Positions 1 through 8,854 are shown, numbered from the stretch's first letter. The stretch is DNA of 64,000 bases from Glutamicibacter soli (GCF_003309065.1 NZ_POAF01000004.1:124001-188000), one strand, 5' to 3'. Numbers and translations: made by a program. Notes: a model not told the origin generated them from the sequence alone.

Positions 1-360
1 CGGCTGGGGATCCGCGTGTTGAGCGCCAGCGAAGGGCGCGCCACCGCGGTGTTGCAGGTGGAAGCCGATATGGCCAACGGACACGGCATTGCCCACGGTG
101 GCTACGTTTTTGCCGTGGCGGATACCGCATTTGCCATGGCTGCGAACACCTTCGGCGCGGGCATTGCCACGGCCGAGGCCGATATCTCTTATCTCAGCCC
201 GGCCCATATTGGCGAAGAGCTGGTGGCGCAGGCCGAAGTGAGTTTCCATGAAGGGCGGCGAATGATTGTCGACGTCCTGGTGCGTGCCGGAAAGCGAACC
301 GTGGCGGTTTATCGGGGCAGTGGACGAGCATTGCGCACGGGGACCGAACCGACCATGTAA
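1..360 (+). CDS. PaaI-type hotdog thioesterase, 5' truncated by the window edge
   Basis: The reading frame is open from the first base, so the true start lies to the left. The visible 119 residues carry the hotdog-fold signature of phenylacetic-acid degradation thioesterases: NGHGIAHGGYVFAVADTAFA, with the N and HGG of the acyl-CoA thioesterase active site, followed by the hotdog strands LSPAHIGEELVAQAEV and RTVAVYRGSGRAL. Such proteins hydrolyse aryl- or acyl-CoA esters in the cytoplasm, often clearing stalled CoA intermediates of ring degradation. It is followed by a strong terminator and faces the convergent reductase gene. Membership of a phenylacetate operon to the left is possible but cannot be seen here. 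Confidence 0.85.
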   Translation, partial: RLGIRVLSASEGRATAVLQVEADMANGHGIAHGGYVFAVADTAFAMAANTFGAGIATAEADISYLSPAHIGEELVAQAEVSFHEGRRMIVDVLVRAGKRTVAVYRGSGRALRTGTEPTM

Positions 361-371
361 TGTCCAACGAC

Positions 372-411
372 AAGGCACCCGAGGAATGCTCAATCTCCTC
401 GGGTGCCTTTT
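372..411. terminator. Intrinsic terminator after the thioesterase gene
   Basis: A perfect 14-bp inverted repeat (372-385 pairs with 396-409) with a 10-base loop, followed by TT on the + strand. It lies between two convergent genes and can serve the thioesterase and perhaps the reductase on the other strand. Confidence 0.8.
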
Positions 412-488
412 GTACTTCAATGACCAGAAGCACATAGCAAAACTGCGCCCGAGTTCCGTCTGGAATCCGGATGCAGTTTCCTAGTGGA

Positions 489-1817
489 CTACTTCTTGGC
501 GTCCTTGGCCATCTTGGCGTTGGCCAGCTTGTCGGCAAGGCCCATCAGCGACGGCGACCCTGCTGCGGCAATGACAAAGGCATCTACCGGACGCTTCAGT
601 TTGGTAGCCAAGGATTCTTCGGCACCGGCCAGTGCCGCTTCACGACCCATGGCAGGGTTCAGGTGGCAACGAACCGGGACGTTGAGAATCAATCGACGCA
701 AGCATGAATTGTCATGGTCGCACCAGTTGATCTTTTCCTGTTGGCCTTGGAGTACCTTATTGGGGAATTCGGGGTCGGCCAGCAGCTGGCGGGCGAGCAT
801 AATTCCGTCGGCATAGCCGTCCTCGATTGCTTGCGCAGCCTGCTGCGGTTCGTAGGTGTTGCTGAGCAAGAGCGGAACATTCGGCAAATACTTGCGGAAG
901 ATCTGCGGCTCGCTGTGCGCCAGCATCTGTCCGGAAGAGGACGGGAGATTGTCGTCCATCGACTCGTAATTCGCATCGGTCAGCGCGATGTACCCGACAC
1001 CTTCCTTGACGACATAGGTCATGACCTCGGCAAAACCTTCCGGACCCTGCCCATCGGGCAGATGGTCGTTCACGCTCATGCGTACGCCCACCGGGTAGTC
1101 GGGGCCGACTTCGGCACGTATCGCTCTAATGGTGTCCGCTAGGAAGCGGGCGCGGTTCTCCGCGCTGCCACCGTACTCATCGCTGCGCCAGTTGGTGCGG
1201 GGGGAGAAAAAGGATGAGTAGAGGTAGCGCATATGGGCACCGATCTCGATCCCGTCGAACCCCGCTGCCTTGGCGCGAAGTACCGCGGCGACGGTCTCGT
1301 TCTGGACCTCGAGCAGCTCTTCCCTGGTGATTTCTTCAGGAGTTGGGTTGGTCCGTCCGCCGGGGATATACATTCCATGGGGCAAGCGCGGTGCCGCCAT
1401 GCGCACCGGCTTCGGGCTGGCGGCGCGGGTGGTGCGTCCCTCTCCCGGTACTCCCATGGCGCCGAAGGCCGGAAAGATCTGCGCGAAGAGAGGAACGCCG
1501 TACGCGTGGACCGCGTCTACCATCTTCTTGAGTCCTGGAATGAACCGGTCATTATCAAAACGCATGAGTGGCTGGAAGGGTGCCTCCGCATATCCGCTTT
1601 CGGTGGCCACGGTGCCGCCAACGATCAGCAGACCCGCGCCGCCCTTGGCGCGGGTGGTGAGGAAAGCGATGGTCTGTTCGCTGGGACTTCCGTCCTTGGT
1701 TGGCTGCAGCACTGCCATCGGGCTGAGCACAAAGCGGTTCTTGATCGTCAGCCCGTCGATTTTCCAGGAGCTGGAAAGAACCTTGGAGGCGGACACGGTG
1801 CTGGTCTCGGTAGACAT
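489..1817 (-). CDS. NADH:flavin oxidoreductase, old yellow enzyme family
   Basis: A 442-residue TIM-barrel FMN reductase. The N-terminal part has the family motif KNRFVLSPMAVLQPT, and the middle has SSFFSPRTNWRSDEYGGSAENRARF, typical of the 2,4-dienoyl-CoA reductase/NADH oxidase branch. The C-terminal part has cysteines in WCDHDNSCLRRLI and PVRCHLNPAMGRE where related enzymes bind a 4Fe-4S cluster, but the usual C-x2-C-x3-C spacing is not kept. The long FAD/NADH domain of FadH-type enzymes is absent. It probably reduces an activated C=C bond in the cytoplasm. An AAGGAG ribosome site precedes the ATG. The gene stands alone, but its promoter carries the 17-bp motif shared by the catabolic island (1876-1892). 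Substrate unknown. Confidence 0.85.
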   Translation of the reverse strand: MSTETSTVSASKVLSSSWKIDGLTIKNRFVLSPMAVLQPTKDGSPSEQTIAFLTTRAKGGAGLLIVGGTVATESGYAEAPFQPLMRFDNDRFIPGLKKMVDAVHAYGVPLFAQIFPAFGAMGVPGEGRTTRAASPKPVRMAAPRLPHGMYIPGGRTNPTPEEITREELLEVQNETVAAVLRAKAAGFDGIEIGAHMRYLYSSFFSPRTNWRSDEYGGSAENRARFLADTIRAIRAEVGPDYPVGVRMSVNDHLPDGQGPEGFAEVMTYVVKEGVGYIALTDANYESMDDNLPSSSGQMLAHSEPQIFRKYLPNVPLLLSNTYEPQQAAQAIEDGYADGIMLARQLLADPEFPNKVLQGQQEKINWCDHDNSCLRRLILNVPVRCHLNPAMGREAALAGAEESLATKLKRPVDAFVIAAAGSPSLMGLADKLANAKMAKDAKK

Positions 1818-1875
1818 TTTTCTCCTTGAAAGGACTGCAAACGTTCGGAAAGCTCATCAGTAATTGAATTCGACT

Positions 1876-1892
1876 CGTTTCGTATCGTATCG
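1876..1892 (-). promoter_or_regulatory. Shared 17-bp operator, copy A
   Basis: Read on the minus strand this is CGATACGATACGAAACG, matching the pattern CGATAC-N5-GNANCG found at five promoters in the island. It lies 58 bases upstream of the reductase ATG. The regulator is inferred, not seen. Confidence 0.65.
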
Positions 1893-2324
1893 CGTTTGTG
1901 ACCTGGCGCATATCATTTTCGAGAATTTTTCAGACTATGACCTGCTGAAGACTTCCGCTCAGCTGGCGGAAAATGGGCCAACGAATCGCCGACTTGGGGT
2001 AATGGCCTCAATTCGCCGGAGGGGCAAGGGGCCGACGTTGACAATGTGCCCTAAGCCGCTAGCCTCCACCCACTCTTTTGCGTTAACCGCCGGGGCGCAT
2101 TTGATGGAAGGATGTTTTGCCGGAGCAGGCTCATTCGACCACCGAATCAGAAACAGTGCCTTTCGCCGTGTGAGTCACCACCACAGTCGACGCCGCACAC
2201 GTGGATGTCGCCAAGGTGCAAGGCTTCTTCAAGGAAGTAGGACTGGATGCCATGCCAACGATCATCCAAACCGCTGTGACTGTCGTCCTTCTCTGCTCAA
2301 TGATGAACTTCAGAATGTGCTGAT

Positions 2325-2480
2325 GGCTTCGGTTACAACCGTGGCCGCGACGTGGCGGAAATTGCCGGGGCCAAGCATCTGGTCCTAATCCATCTTGCTC
2401 CGGTCGATACTCCGTTCTCGCTATGGGGCAAGTCTCAGCAGGGGAATTCGGGCTGCTCATCGTTGGGGCTGAACTTCATG
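2325..2480 (+). pseudogene. Remnant of an MBL-fold metallohydrolase C-terminus
   Basis: In frame 2325-2480 the translation contains GRDVAEIAGAKHLVLIHLAP, which resembles the late GxxAxxAGxKxLVLTHL motif of metallo-beta-lactamase-fold hydrolases. Nothing of the HxHxDH core is found upstream. An open stretch in another frame from about 2188 (AHVDVAKVQGFFKEVGLDA) ends at a TGA near 2322 and may be another gene fragment. I read 1900-2540 as decayed coding DNA rather than a gene. The rest of this 800-base interval holds the operator at 1876 and the terminator at 2541. Confidence 0.4.
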
Positions 2481-2540
2481 AGCTTTGGTGTGGGCTCTCT
2501 TAAGGGATCCCGCAAACCGCGGGAGTTATAGCAGACGAAT

Positions 2541-2590
2541 CAAAGCAGGCGGTTGCCCAGGCCAAATGGCCTGGGCAACCGCCTGCTTTG
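2541..2590. terminator. Strong bidirectional terminator
   Basis: A perfect 23-bp inverted repeat (2541-2563 with 2568-2590) around a 4-base AAAT loop. It lies 24 bases past the stop of the ABC permease operon, which is transcribed leftward into it. Confidence 0.85.
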
Positions 2591-2614
2591 TATTGTGCGA
2601 AAACGAGACTTTGC

Positions 2615-3634
2615 TTAGAACCTGTTGCGTACGTGCCGTTCGCGTCCATAGAGCGAAACCACGGCGAGGATGATGACGCCGAACACGATGCGGCTTTGCG
2701 CCTCGGATAATCCATTGCTCACAATGATCGTCGAAAGCAAGGTGAGAATCAGTGCGCCCAGCAGCGTGCGGGTATAACTGCCGTGGATTGAGCCGAAGAT
2801 CGTTCCACCAACCAGCACCGCCGCTAGTCCGGAAAACAGGTAGGGATCGCCGATGGTCTGTGACCAGCCCGAACCATAGGCGGCAATGAATACCCCGGCA
2901 AGGCCAGCGAAGGCACCGGAAGCGGCAAAGACCAGAACCCAGACGATTGAGGTTCGTATTCTTGTCAGTCCCGCGGCTCTGAAGTTAACTCCCGTCGCAT
3001 AAAGCCGGCGTCCTGCGGTGGTGCGGTTCAAGAAGACCCACAGGGCGACACCGAGCAGCAACACGATCAGAATGATTGGTGGGAACGGAAGCCCGAAGGT
3101 CGTTGCGCGAAGGCTGGCCAGGGAACGCAGCGAATCATGGGGTACCGAGGAATAATCGCCATCCGCCAAGAACAGCGTGGCGCCGGTTAGAGCTGCGCCG
3201 GTGCCCAGAGTGACTACCAGTGGTTGGACGGCAAAACGATGGCAGATCCAGCCAATCAGGGCGCCGATGCCGCCACACACGAGGATGGTGAGCAGTATTG
3301 CCAGCATTGGCGACAGGCCCAGTTTGCCCGTGGCATTGGCTGCCATGAAGGCGCCAAAGAGTATGTAGCCAGGCGTTGCAAGATCCAATCCACCAAGAAT
3401 GACGACCAATGTTTGGCCCATCGCCGCTAGTGCCAGCAAGGATGCGATCAACAGCAACGAGGTCACCGAACGTGGGTTGAAGATGGAGGGAATGCTGATC
3501 AATAGCCAAGCCGCCAAGACGAGCAAGACCAAGGCTTGCAATACTGGCAGCTCAACAAGTATCCGCTTGATCTTCGGGCCGAGGCGTCGTTCTGCCGAGG
3601 CCGTTTGCTTTCTGATGGTGGTGCTCTTGCTCAT
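2615..3634 (-). CDS. Ribose-type ABC transporter permease (second of operon)
   Basis: 339 residues of the RbsC/branched-chain permease family (BPD_transp_2). The N-terminal 30 residues are basic and cytoplasmic, and about eight to ten hydrophobic segments follow from LVLLVLAAWLLISIPSIF. The conserved GQTLVVILGGLDLATPGY matches the family's first-loop motif (normally GGIDLSVG), and the late segment GLAAVLVGGTIFGSIHGSYTRTLLGALIL is the usual GGTSLxGGxG region. The gene overlaps the preceding permease by 4 bases, so the two are translationally coupled and likely form a heterodimeric channel. The operon ends at the terminator at 2541. The sugar-family assignment is clear; the true ligand is unknown and may not be a sugar. 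Confidence 0.88.
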   Translation of the reverse strand: MSKSTTIRKQTASAERRLGPKIKRILVELPVLQALVLLVLAAWLLISIPSIFNPRSVTSLLLIASLLALAAMGQTLVVILGGLDLATPGYILFGAFMAANATGKLGLSPMLAILLTILVCGGIGALIGWICHRFAVQPLVVTLGTGAALTGATLFLADGDYSSVPHDSLRSLASLRATTFGLPFPPIILIVLLLGVALWVFLNRTTAGRRLYATGVNFRAAGLTRIRTSIVWVLVFAASGAFAGLAGVFIAAYGSGWSQTIGDPYLFSGLAAVLVGGTIFGSIHGSYTRTLLGALILTLLSTIIVSNGLSEAQSRIVFGVIILAVVSLYGRERHVRNRF

Positions 3635-4590
3635 GATCGAACCTTCTTTAACCGTGGAGTAAGTAACGTGGCTCCCAAGACGACACCTACGACGAGCAGA
3701 GCGCCGTAGGCGAACTGAATCAGGCTAGGTGCGACGCCGGAGGCGGTCAGCAGCTGTTGGAGCAGGTAGATGCAGATGGCCCCGAACAGTGCGCCGAGCA
3801 ACCCGCCTCGGCCTCCGGCCAGGCTGGTCCCGCCAAGCACCGCCGCCGCCAATCCCAGCAGCGCGTAGGTGGTGGCCAAGGAAGACTGTGAGGACTGCAC
3901 AATGGCAGTTAGCGCGATACCGGCGATACCGGCGAACAAGCCGCCTACCGAGTAGGCGAGAATGCGCACCGCGGTGGTATTCACTCCAGAGCCGAACGCC
4001 GAAATATCACTTTCGCCCGTGGCCAGCAGGTTGCTGACAAAGGCAGTACGGCGCAGTCCAAACCAAATCAGAGCGGCGGCACCGATGGAGATCAGTGCGC
4101 CAGGAATGATTCCAACGCTGCCTGCGAAGACCTCGGTCCAGTTATCCGGGGCTGCAATCGGGTTCTGCGCGATGGTCAGCGACAATCCGATGAGCAGGAA
4201 GAGCATTCCGGTGGTGGCGACCACGGGGTGCAAGCGCAAAACTGCGATCAGTACCCCATTGATTGCCCCGATGGCTGCGGCCAGCAATAGCACGAGGGGC
4301 GCAGCCACCTGCCAGTTGCCCAGCCCCGCGGGAATCAGGATGGCGACAAAGAAGCAATTGATGAAAGTTGCCAGCGGGCCCACCGAAATATCGATGCCTC
4401 CAGAGAGGATGGCCGGCGTTGAGGCAAACCCTACGAGCACAAACGGGGCCAGTGTGGAAAGCGTGGCGGGAAGCCGTTGCGGGGATAAGAAGGACGGGGA
4501 AATAAGGAGATTCAGTACCAGCAAAACGAGTGCAAGCAGCAGTGCAAAGGCGAAAGGCCAGCGTTGGAGGAGCTGTTGGACGCGGCTCAT
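3631..4590 (-). CDS. Ribose-type ABC transporter permease (first of operon)
   Basis: 319 residues, with a hydrophobic start (FAFALLLALVLLVLNLLI) and the family motifs TPAILSGGIDISVGPLATF and LAAAVLGGTSLAGGRGGLLGALFG. About eight to ten membrane segments are visible. The ATG overlaps the 3' end of the ATPase gene by 4 bases, and its own end overlaps the next permease by 4 bases, so all three are one transcript. Together with the lipoprotein at 6221 this makes a complete importer of the carbohydrate-uptake-2 class. In context it probably brings in the compound that the neighbouring enzymes degrade. Confidence 0.9.
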   Translation of the reverse strand: MSRVQQLLQRWPFAFALLLALVLLVLNLLISPSFLSPQRLPATLSTLAPFVLVGFASTPAILSGGIDISVGPLATFINCFFVAILIPAGLGNWQVAAPLVLLLAAAIGAINGVLIAVLRLHPVVATTGMLFLLIGLSLTIAQNPIAAPDNWTEVFAGSVGIIPGALISIGAAALIWFGLRRTAFVSNLLATGESDISAFGSGVNTTAVRILAYSVGGLFAGIAGIALTAIVQSSQSSLATTYALLGLAAAVLGGTSLAGGRGGLLGALFGAICIYLLQQLLTASGVAPSLIQFAYGALLVVGVVLGATLLTPRLKKVRS

Positions 4591-6098
4591 GAGTGCACCT
4601 CTGATTTCTGGCCGAAGTAGGCCGCGACAATTGATTCGGTGGATAGCTCGGGATGGGCGATTTCGGCAAATACTTGCTGATCGCGGAAGACCAAAACTCG
4701 GTCCGCCAGGTCAACGAGTTCGTCGACTTCACTGGAGAGCACCACTACGCTGAGCCCTTCGGCGCTGAGTCGGTCCAAGATTGCATAGATCTCCCGCTTG
4801 GTGCCGATATCTACTCCGCGAGTCGGGTCGTTCAGAAGCAATACCTTGGGGTCGGTGGCGAGCCATCGGGCGAGCAAGACCTTTTGCTGGTTGCCTCCGG
4901 AGAGGGTGGAAATCGCGTCTTTGGCGGTGCCGAAGCGAAGTGCCAGCGATTGGGCGAATGCGTTGAATCTCTGGGAGATGCTCTTAGTGTTCAGCAGCCC
5001 GCGGTGGCGATCTTGATGCAACGTGGGCAGAGCGAAATTCTCTTGGATGGACATCGACTCGAATAGCGATTCGCCGCGGCGTTCACGTGGCAGATAAGCC
5101 ACGCCGAGGCGGTCGCCATTACGAGCAGTCAGCGGTGTCTGCGTATCTTTCTCCCCGGTGCGCACTACCGTTCCCGGACCGGAGGCAACACCTGCGAGGC
5201 GTTTGATGAATAGATCTTGGCCGTGGCCTTCGAGCCCGGCCAGTCCCACGATTTCACCGGCGCGCAGTTCCAGATTGATGGCTGTCGACGTGGGCGTCAG
5301 CCGCAGGTCAAGACTTCGAAGGAGCAATTCTCCGGGCGTATGAGGTTGGCGTACCGTCACCTCGTGATCGGAGCGCCCGGTCATTTCGGAAATAAGGGCG
5401 TCGATTGACAGGTTGTCGCGTTCAACGGTGAAGACGCTGTGCCCTGAGCGCAGCACTGAGACTCGATCCGAAATTTCTGCCACTTCGTCCATCCGGTGGG
5501 AAATGAAGAGAATCGCGGTGCCGAGTGTAGTGAGTCGACGCATCTCAGCAAAGAGACGGTCCCTGGTTTGTACATCCAAGGATGCCGTCGATTCGTCCAG
5601 CACAAGAACTTTCGGGCCTCGGACCAGTGCCCGGGCGATGCACACCGCTTGACGTTCGGACAGTGAAAGTTGTCCCGCCGGCTGGTCCAAATCAATGTTT
5701 GGGACGATGCGGGTGAGTACTTCCTGGGCAAGCATGCGCTGTTTGGTGCGGCTTAATTTGTGTCGAAAAATGCCGTGTGAACCAAGCCAGACGTTGTCGA
5801 GTACCGTTTGGCTCCCGGCGGTTAAGACTTCTTGGAATACCGTAGCGATTCCCAAGTCCGCCGCTTGTTTGGGTGAGCGGCTGTAGACCGGTTCGCCATT
5901 AAAAGTCAGGGTTCCCGAATCTGGCCGGTGCACCCCGCCAATGATCTTTACGAGGGTGCTTTTGCCCGAACCGTTTTCGCCCAAGAGTGTGTGAATCTCA
6001 CCGGGTCGGAGGTGGAGCTGGCCGTCGCTCAGTGCTTGTGTAGCGCCGAAGCGTTTGCTCACCCCTTTGAGCTCTAGGCCTGCTGGCTGATGTGTCAC
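4587..6098 (-). CDS. Ribose-type ABC transporter, duplicated ATPase subunit
   Basis: 503 residues from the GTG at 6098, chosen because AGGGGACC precedes it and homology begins right after (LELKGVSKRFGATQALSD). The open frame extends 156 bases further up without support. Two ABC domains follow each other. The first has Walker A GENGSGKST, signature LSLSERQ and Walker B VLVLDES. The second has a degenerate Walker A (GLEGHGQDL), signature LSGGNQQK and LLLNDPTRGVDIG. One intact and one degenerate site is normal for RbsA/MglA-type subunits. It heads the leftward three-gene operon and is divergent from its own receptor gene, with operator B in the shared promoter region. Confidence 0.92.
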   Translation of the reverse strand: MTHQPAGLELKGVSKRFGATQALSDGQLHLRPGEIHTLLGENGSGKSTLVKIIGGVHRPDSGTLTFNGEPVYSRSPKQAADLGIATVFQEVLTAGSQTVLDNVWLGSHGIFRHKLSRTKQRMLAQEVLTRIVPNIDLDQPAGQLSLSERQAVCIARALVRGPKVLVLDESTASLDVQTRDRLFAEMRRLTTLGTAILFISHRMDEVAEISDRVSVLRSGHSVFTVERDNLSIDALISEMTGRSDHEVTVRQPHTPGELLLRSLDLRLTPTSTAINLELRAGEIVGLAGLEGHGQDLFIKRLAGVASGPGTVVRTGEKDTQTPLTARNGDRLGVAYLPRERRGESLFESMSIQENFALPTLHQDRHRGLLNTKSISQRFNAFAQSLALRFGTAKDAISTLSGGNQQKVLLARWLATDPKVLLLNDPTRGVDIGTKREIYAILDRLSAEGLSVVVLSSEVDELVDLADRVLVFRDQQVFAEIAHPELSTESIVAAYFGQKSEVHS

Positions 6099-6144
6099 TG
6101 GTGGTCCCCTTTTGTGAAAATTTGTGATGCCCGCTACATTCGAA

Positions 6145-6174
6145 ACTAGACGAACCGTACCGCGTGTGTCTAGT
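6145..6174. repeat. Inverted repeat in the divergent transporter promoter region
   Basis: ACTAGAC at 6145-6151 is mirrored by GTCTAGT at 6168-6174, 16 bases apart, immediately beside operator B and on the ATPase side of the intergenic space. It could be a second protein-binding site or a stem in the leftward leader. Function is inferred only from position. Confidence 0.4.
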
Positions 6175-6180
6175 CTTATG

Positions 6181-6197
6181 CGATACGCTACGAAGCG
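6181..6197 (+). promoter_or_regulatory. Shared 17-bp operator, copy B
   Basis: CGATACGCTACGAAGCG, 23 bases before the receptor ATG and 82 bases from the divergent ATPase start. It matches the island motif in the first half-site and the central TAC. Confidence 0.65.
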
Positions 6198-6220
6198 TTT
6201 CACTCGATGAGGAGTTCGAT

Positions 6221-7480
6221 ATGCAGAAAAACACCAAAATTCCACGAATCTCAAAGCTTGGGGCAGCGATTCTGGGAATTAGTGCCCTGGCATTGACGGG
6301 TTGTGCGGGAGGCACCAGTGCGGATCCTGCCGCCGACGGTGCGGCAGCAAGCAACCAATCCGGGCCTGTCGCAGACGGCGCATGTGGTTCGGTTCCCAAA
6401 GGTGCAGCCAATGATCCCAACGGTCTGTTGAAAGATTTCTCGCCAGAAATCGCTGATGGGTACTCCCTGCATCCGGACGAGGTACGCACGTCGGCGTGGG
6501 CCGACTATAAGTCAAAGAAGACCGAGGGCTTCACCGCCGCCGTGGTGGGGATGCCACCTGCCAGCCCCTTTATTGCCTCCATGTCCGAGTCGATTCGTGC
6601 GAGCTTGAAGAAGGCGGACGTTGAGGTTCTGGGCGAATTTGCTCCGGATGATCCATCCAACGTGCCACTGCAACTCCAGCAGTTCAATGAGGCCCTTGCC
6701 CTGAAGCCGGATGTCATCATCTATACGGCAATCGCTCCGGAACCATCGGTTGCACTGGCAAAACAGGCCTTTGATGCCGGTATCCCGTTGGTTGCCGCCC
6801 AGGTGCCTATCGACTCCGAATATGCCGTCACCGTAACGCGCAATGTGCCATTGGCGATTGCCGAAGTCACCGCCGGAACTATGCGTTCCATTGGCGGCAA
6901 GGGCGACGTGCTTCGAGTTGCCGGTATCCCAGGCATTCCAAGCTCCACCTTGGCCGATATTGGCATGGACGCCATTTTGGAGACTTGCCCGGATGTAAAG
7001 GTCGTTGGTTCGGTGACCGGATTCTTCCAGCCGGCCACCGCGCAGGCTGAGGTACAGAAGTTCCTTGCCACTAACCCGGCGGGCGTTGATGCGGTCATGC
7101 AGGCCGGAACCATGGGTGTTGGTATTCGCAATGCCTTTGAAGAAGCTGGCATGGACGTTCCACCGATTGCAGATGACGGTTCAAGCCACGGCTTTGCCTC
7201 CTGGGCCTTGGCCAATCCCGAGTACCCGTACTTTGGAACCACTACTCCATCAGTTCGCACCGGCGAAGTTTCCGTTGAGGTGGCCTTGCGCATACTGAAG
7301 GGTGAAGGCCCGAAGATCAACCAGATTGTGGAGCCTTCGGTGCTTGTGACGCGCGAGAACCTTGAGCAGGTTGCTGACGCCACGTGGGAACCTAGCGATC
7401 TGACCGATCTGGCCGGAAGCCCGGATGACTATCTGCCCACCGAGAAGCTTGACCAGTTCTTTTCGAATCCCGGCAAATAA
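6221..7480 (+). CDS. Sugar-type ABC transporter substrate-binding lipoprotein
   Basis: 419 residues. I start it at the ATG at 6221 because GAGGAG lies 6-8 bases upstream and a clean lipoprotein signal follows: basic start, hydrophobic core, then LALTGC with lipidated Cys28. The mature part is a periplasmic-binding-protein type 1 domain of the ribose/galactose class (MPPASPFIASMSESIRASLK, LALKPDVIIYTAIAPEPSVAL, and the hinge region PAGVDAVMQAGTMGVGIRNA). It should sit on the outer face of the membrane and feed the importer encoded divergently. The MFS gene follows 12 bases downstream, so the two share a transcript. The ligand cannot be read from sequence. Confidence 0.9.
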   Translation: MQKNTKIPRISKLGAAILGISALALTGCAGGTSADPAADGAAASNQSGPVADGACGSVPKGAANDPNGLLKDFSPEIADGYSLHPDEVRTSAWADYKSKKTEGFTAAVVGMPPASPFIASMSESIRASLKKADVEVLGEFAPDDPSNVPLQLQQFNEALALKPDVIIYTAIAPEPSVALAKQAFDAGIPLVAAQVPIDSEYAVTVTRNVPLAIAEVTAGTMRSIGGKGDVLRVAGIPGIPSSTLADIGMDAILETCPDVKVVGSVTGFFQPATAQAEVQKFLATNPAGVDAVMQAGTMGVGIRNAFEEAGMDVPPIADDGSSHGFASWALANPEYPYFGTTTPSVRTGEVSVEVALRILKGEGPKINQIVEPSVLVTRENLEQVADATWEPSDLTDLAGSPDDYLPTEKLDQFFSNPGK

Positions 7481-7492
7481 GGCGAACTAGGC

Positions 7493-8854
7493 ATGAATCA
7501 CGACACTGAAAATGTTGTGCCTGCTGCGCATGCACCCCGTGAGCGTCTGACTGGGCGCCACTGGCTCTACTTCACGATGATTACGCTGGTGCTGTTGACT
7601 GACGGCATGGACGTGACGATAGTCAGCCACGTTTTCCCCACGCTCATCAAAGATTGGGGAGTTTCGGTGGGCGGCGGCATCGCCTTCGTCGTCGCCGTGG
7701 GATTCCTCGCGATGGGTTTGGGCGCCATTATTTCCGGTGCCTTATCAGTGAGGTGGGGACGCAAGACTATTCTCATCCTCAGTGTCGTTATTTTCGGCTC
7801 CGCCACCGCGCTGGGAGGTACGTCCGCAGATTTTACGCAATTTGTCATCTGGCGTCTTCTTGGCTGTGTAGGAATGGGTGCTGCGATGGCCTCCGGCAAC
7901 ACCTTGCTGGCGGATCTGGTTCCGGCACGTAGTCGGGCCGCCCTGCTCGCAGCGGCCTATGCCGGTGTTGGACTGGGAACCACCATTGGCGCCACCCTCG
8001 CAGGCTTCCTGCTGCCCACCGTAGGATGGCGGGCGCTGCTGATAGTTGGCGGCGTGATTCCCCTGGTGATTATCGTTGTACTGGCCTTCGTAGTACCCGA
8101 GTCACCGGCGCGCCGTGCGGTGAAGCTGGCTGGGAATATACCGGTGAAAGTGCTGGCAAAAGATCGGGTCTCGGTCCGCAGTGACCTGGGGAAGAAGTTT
8201 GTGACCACCACTTTGCTGCTGTGGATCTTTGGCTTCTTTTCGTTGGGCACTCAGCTGCTCATTGCACAGTATCTGCCTACACTGTTGCAGTTGCCCGTTC
8301 CTGGCTTGGGCACGGTGCAAAGCAGCACCATTGTGGGTCTCTACGGGTTCACCAGCGTGCTGGGAAGCATCGTACTGGGGTTGCTCCTGGTACGCGGCTC
8401 CCGATTCACGGTGATTGGTGGTGCCTTGTGTCTGGCCGCGGTCATGGCACTGGTGGTTTCTATGGCGCGTGAACCAAGTTTTGGTTCATTGCTAGTCATT
8501 CTGGGGATTACCGGCTTTATTTTGCCCAGTTCTTTTGGGCCAACTCGTGGAGTTCTTGCGGCCATGAGCTTCCCGGAGAGCGCGCGTGGTTTGGGCATGG
8601 GAGTCACTGAATTCGGTGGCCGACTCGGCTCCGCGACAGGCGGGGTAGTTGGAGGAACACTGATCGCCACCGGTATGGGCTTGTCTGGTATCTTTTTGGT
8701 GCTGTTATTGCCTATCGGGGTCCTGCTTGGCGCGTTGGCTGGATTGCGTCAGCAGTCCCGGCACTTCCAAGCAGCGGAAGAAACATTTGATGGTTCGAAC
8801 GCTGCCAAACCAGGACCGAAAAGAAAAACACCATTGCAAAGCGTGGGGGACTGA
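7493..8854 (+). CDS. MFS transporter, aromatic-acid/H+ symporter-like
   Basis: 453 residues with about 12 membrane segments. The first segment reads ITLVLLTDGMDVTIVSHVFP, where the acidic D-G-M-D in TM1 is typical of the aromatic acid:H+ symporter (AAHS) group. The loop between TM2 and TM3 has GALSVRWGRKTIL, close to the MFS motif GxLxDRxGRR. It follows the binding-protein gene by 12 bases, in the same transcript. Having a proton symporter and an ABC importer side by side suggests either two forms of the substrate (for example glycoside and aglycone) or import plus export of an intermediate. A terminator-like stem follows at 8892. Confidence 0.85.
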   Translation: MNHDTENVVPAAHAPRERLTGRHWLYFTMITLVLLTDGMDVTIVSHVFPTLIKDWGVSVGGGIAFVVAVGFLAMGLGAIISGALSVRWGRKTILILSVVIFGSATALGGTSADFTQFVIWRLLGCVGMGAAMASGNTLLADLVPARSRAALLAAAYAGVGLGTTIGATLAGFLLPTVGWRALLIVGGVIPLVIIVVLAFVVPESPARRAVKLAGNIPVKVLAKDRVSVRSDLGKKFVTTTLLLWIFGFFSLGTQLLIAQYLPTLLQLPVPGLGTVQSSTIVGLYGFTSVLGSIVLGLLLVRGSRFTVIGGALCLAAVMALVVSMAREPSFGSLLVILGITGFILPSSFGPTRGVLAAMSFPESARGLGMGVTEFGGRLGSATGGVVGGTLIATGMGLSGIFLVLLLPIGVLLGALAGLRQQSRHFQAAEETFDGSNAAKPGPKRKTPLQSVGD

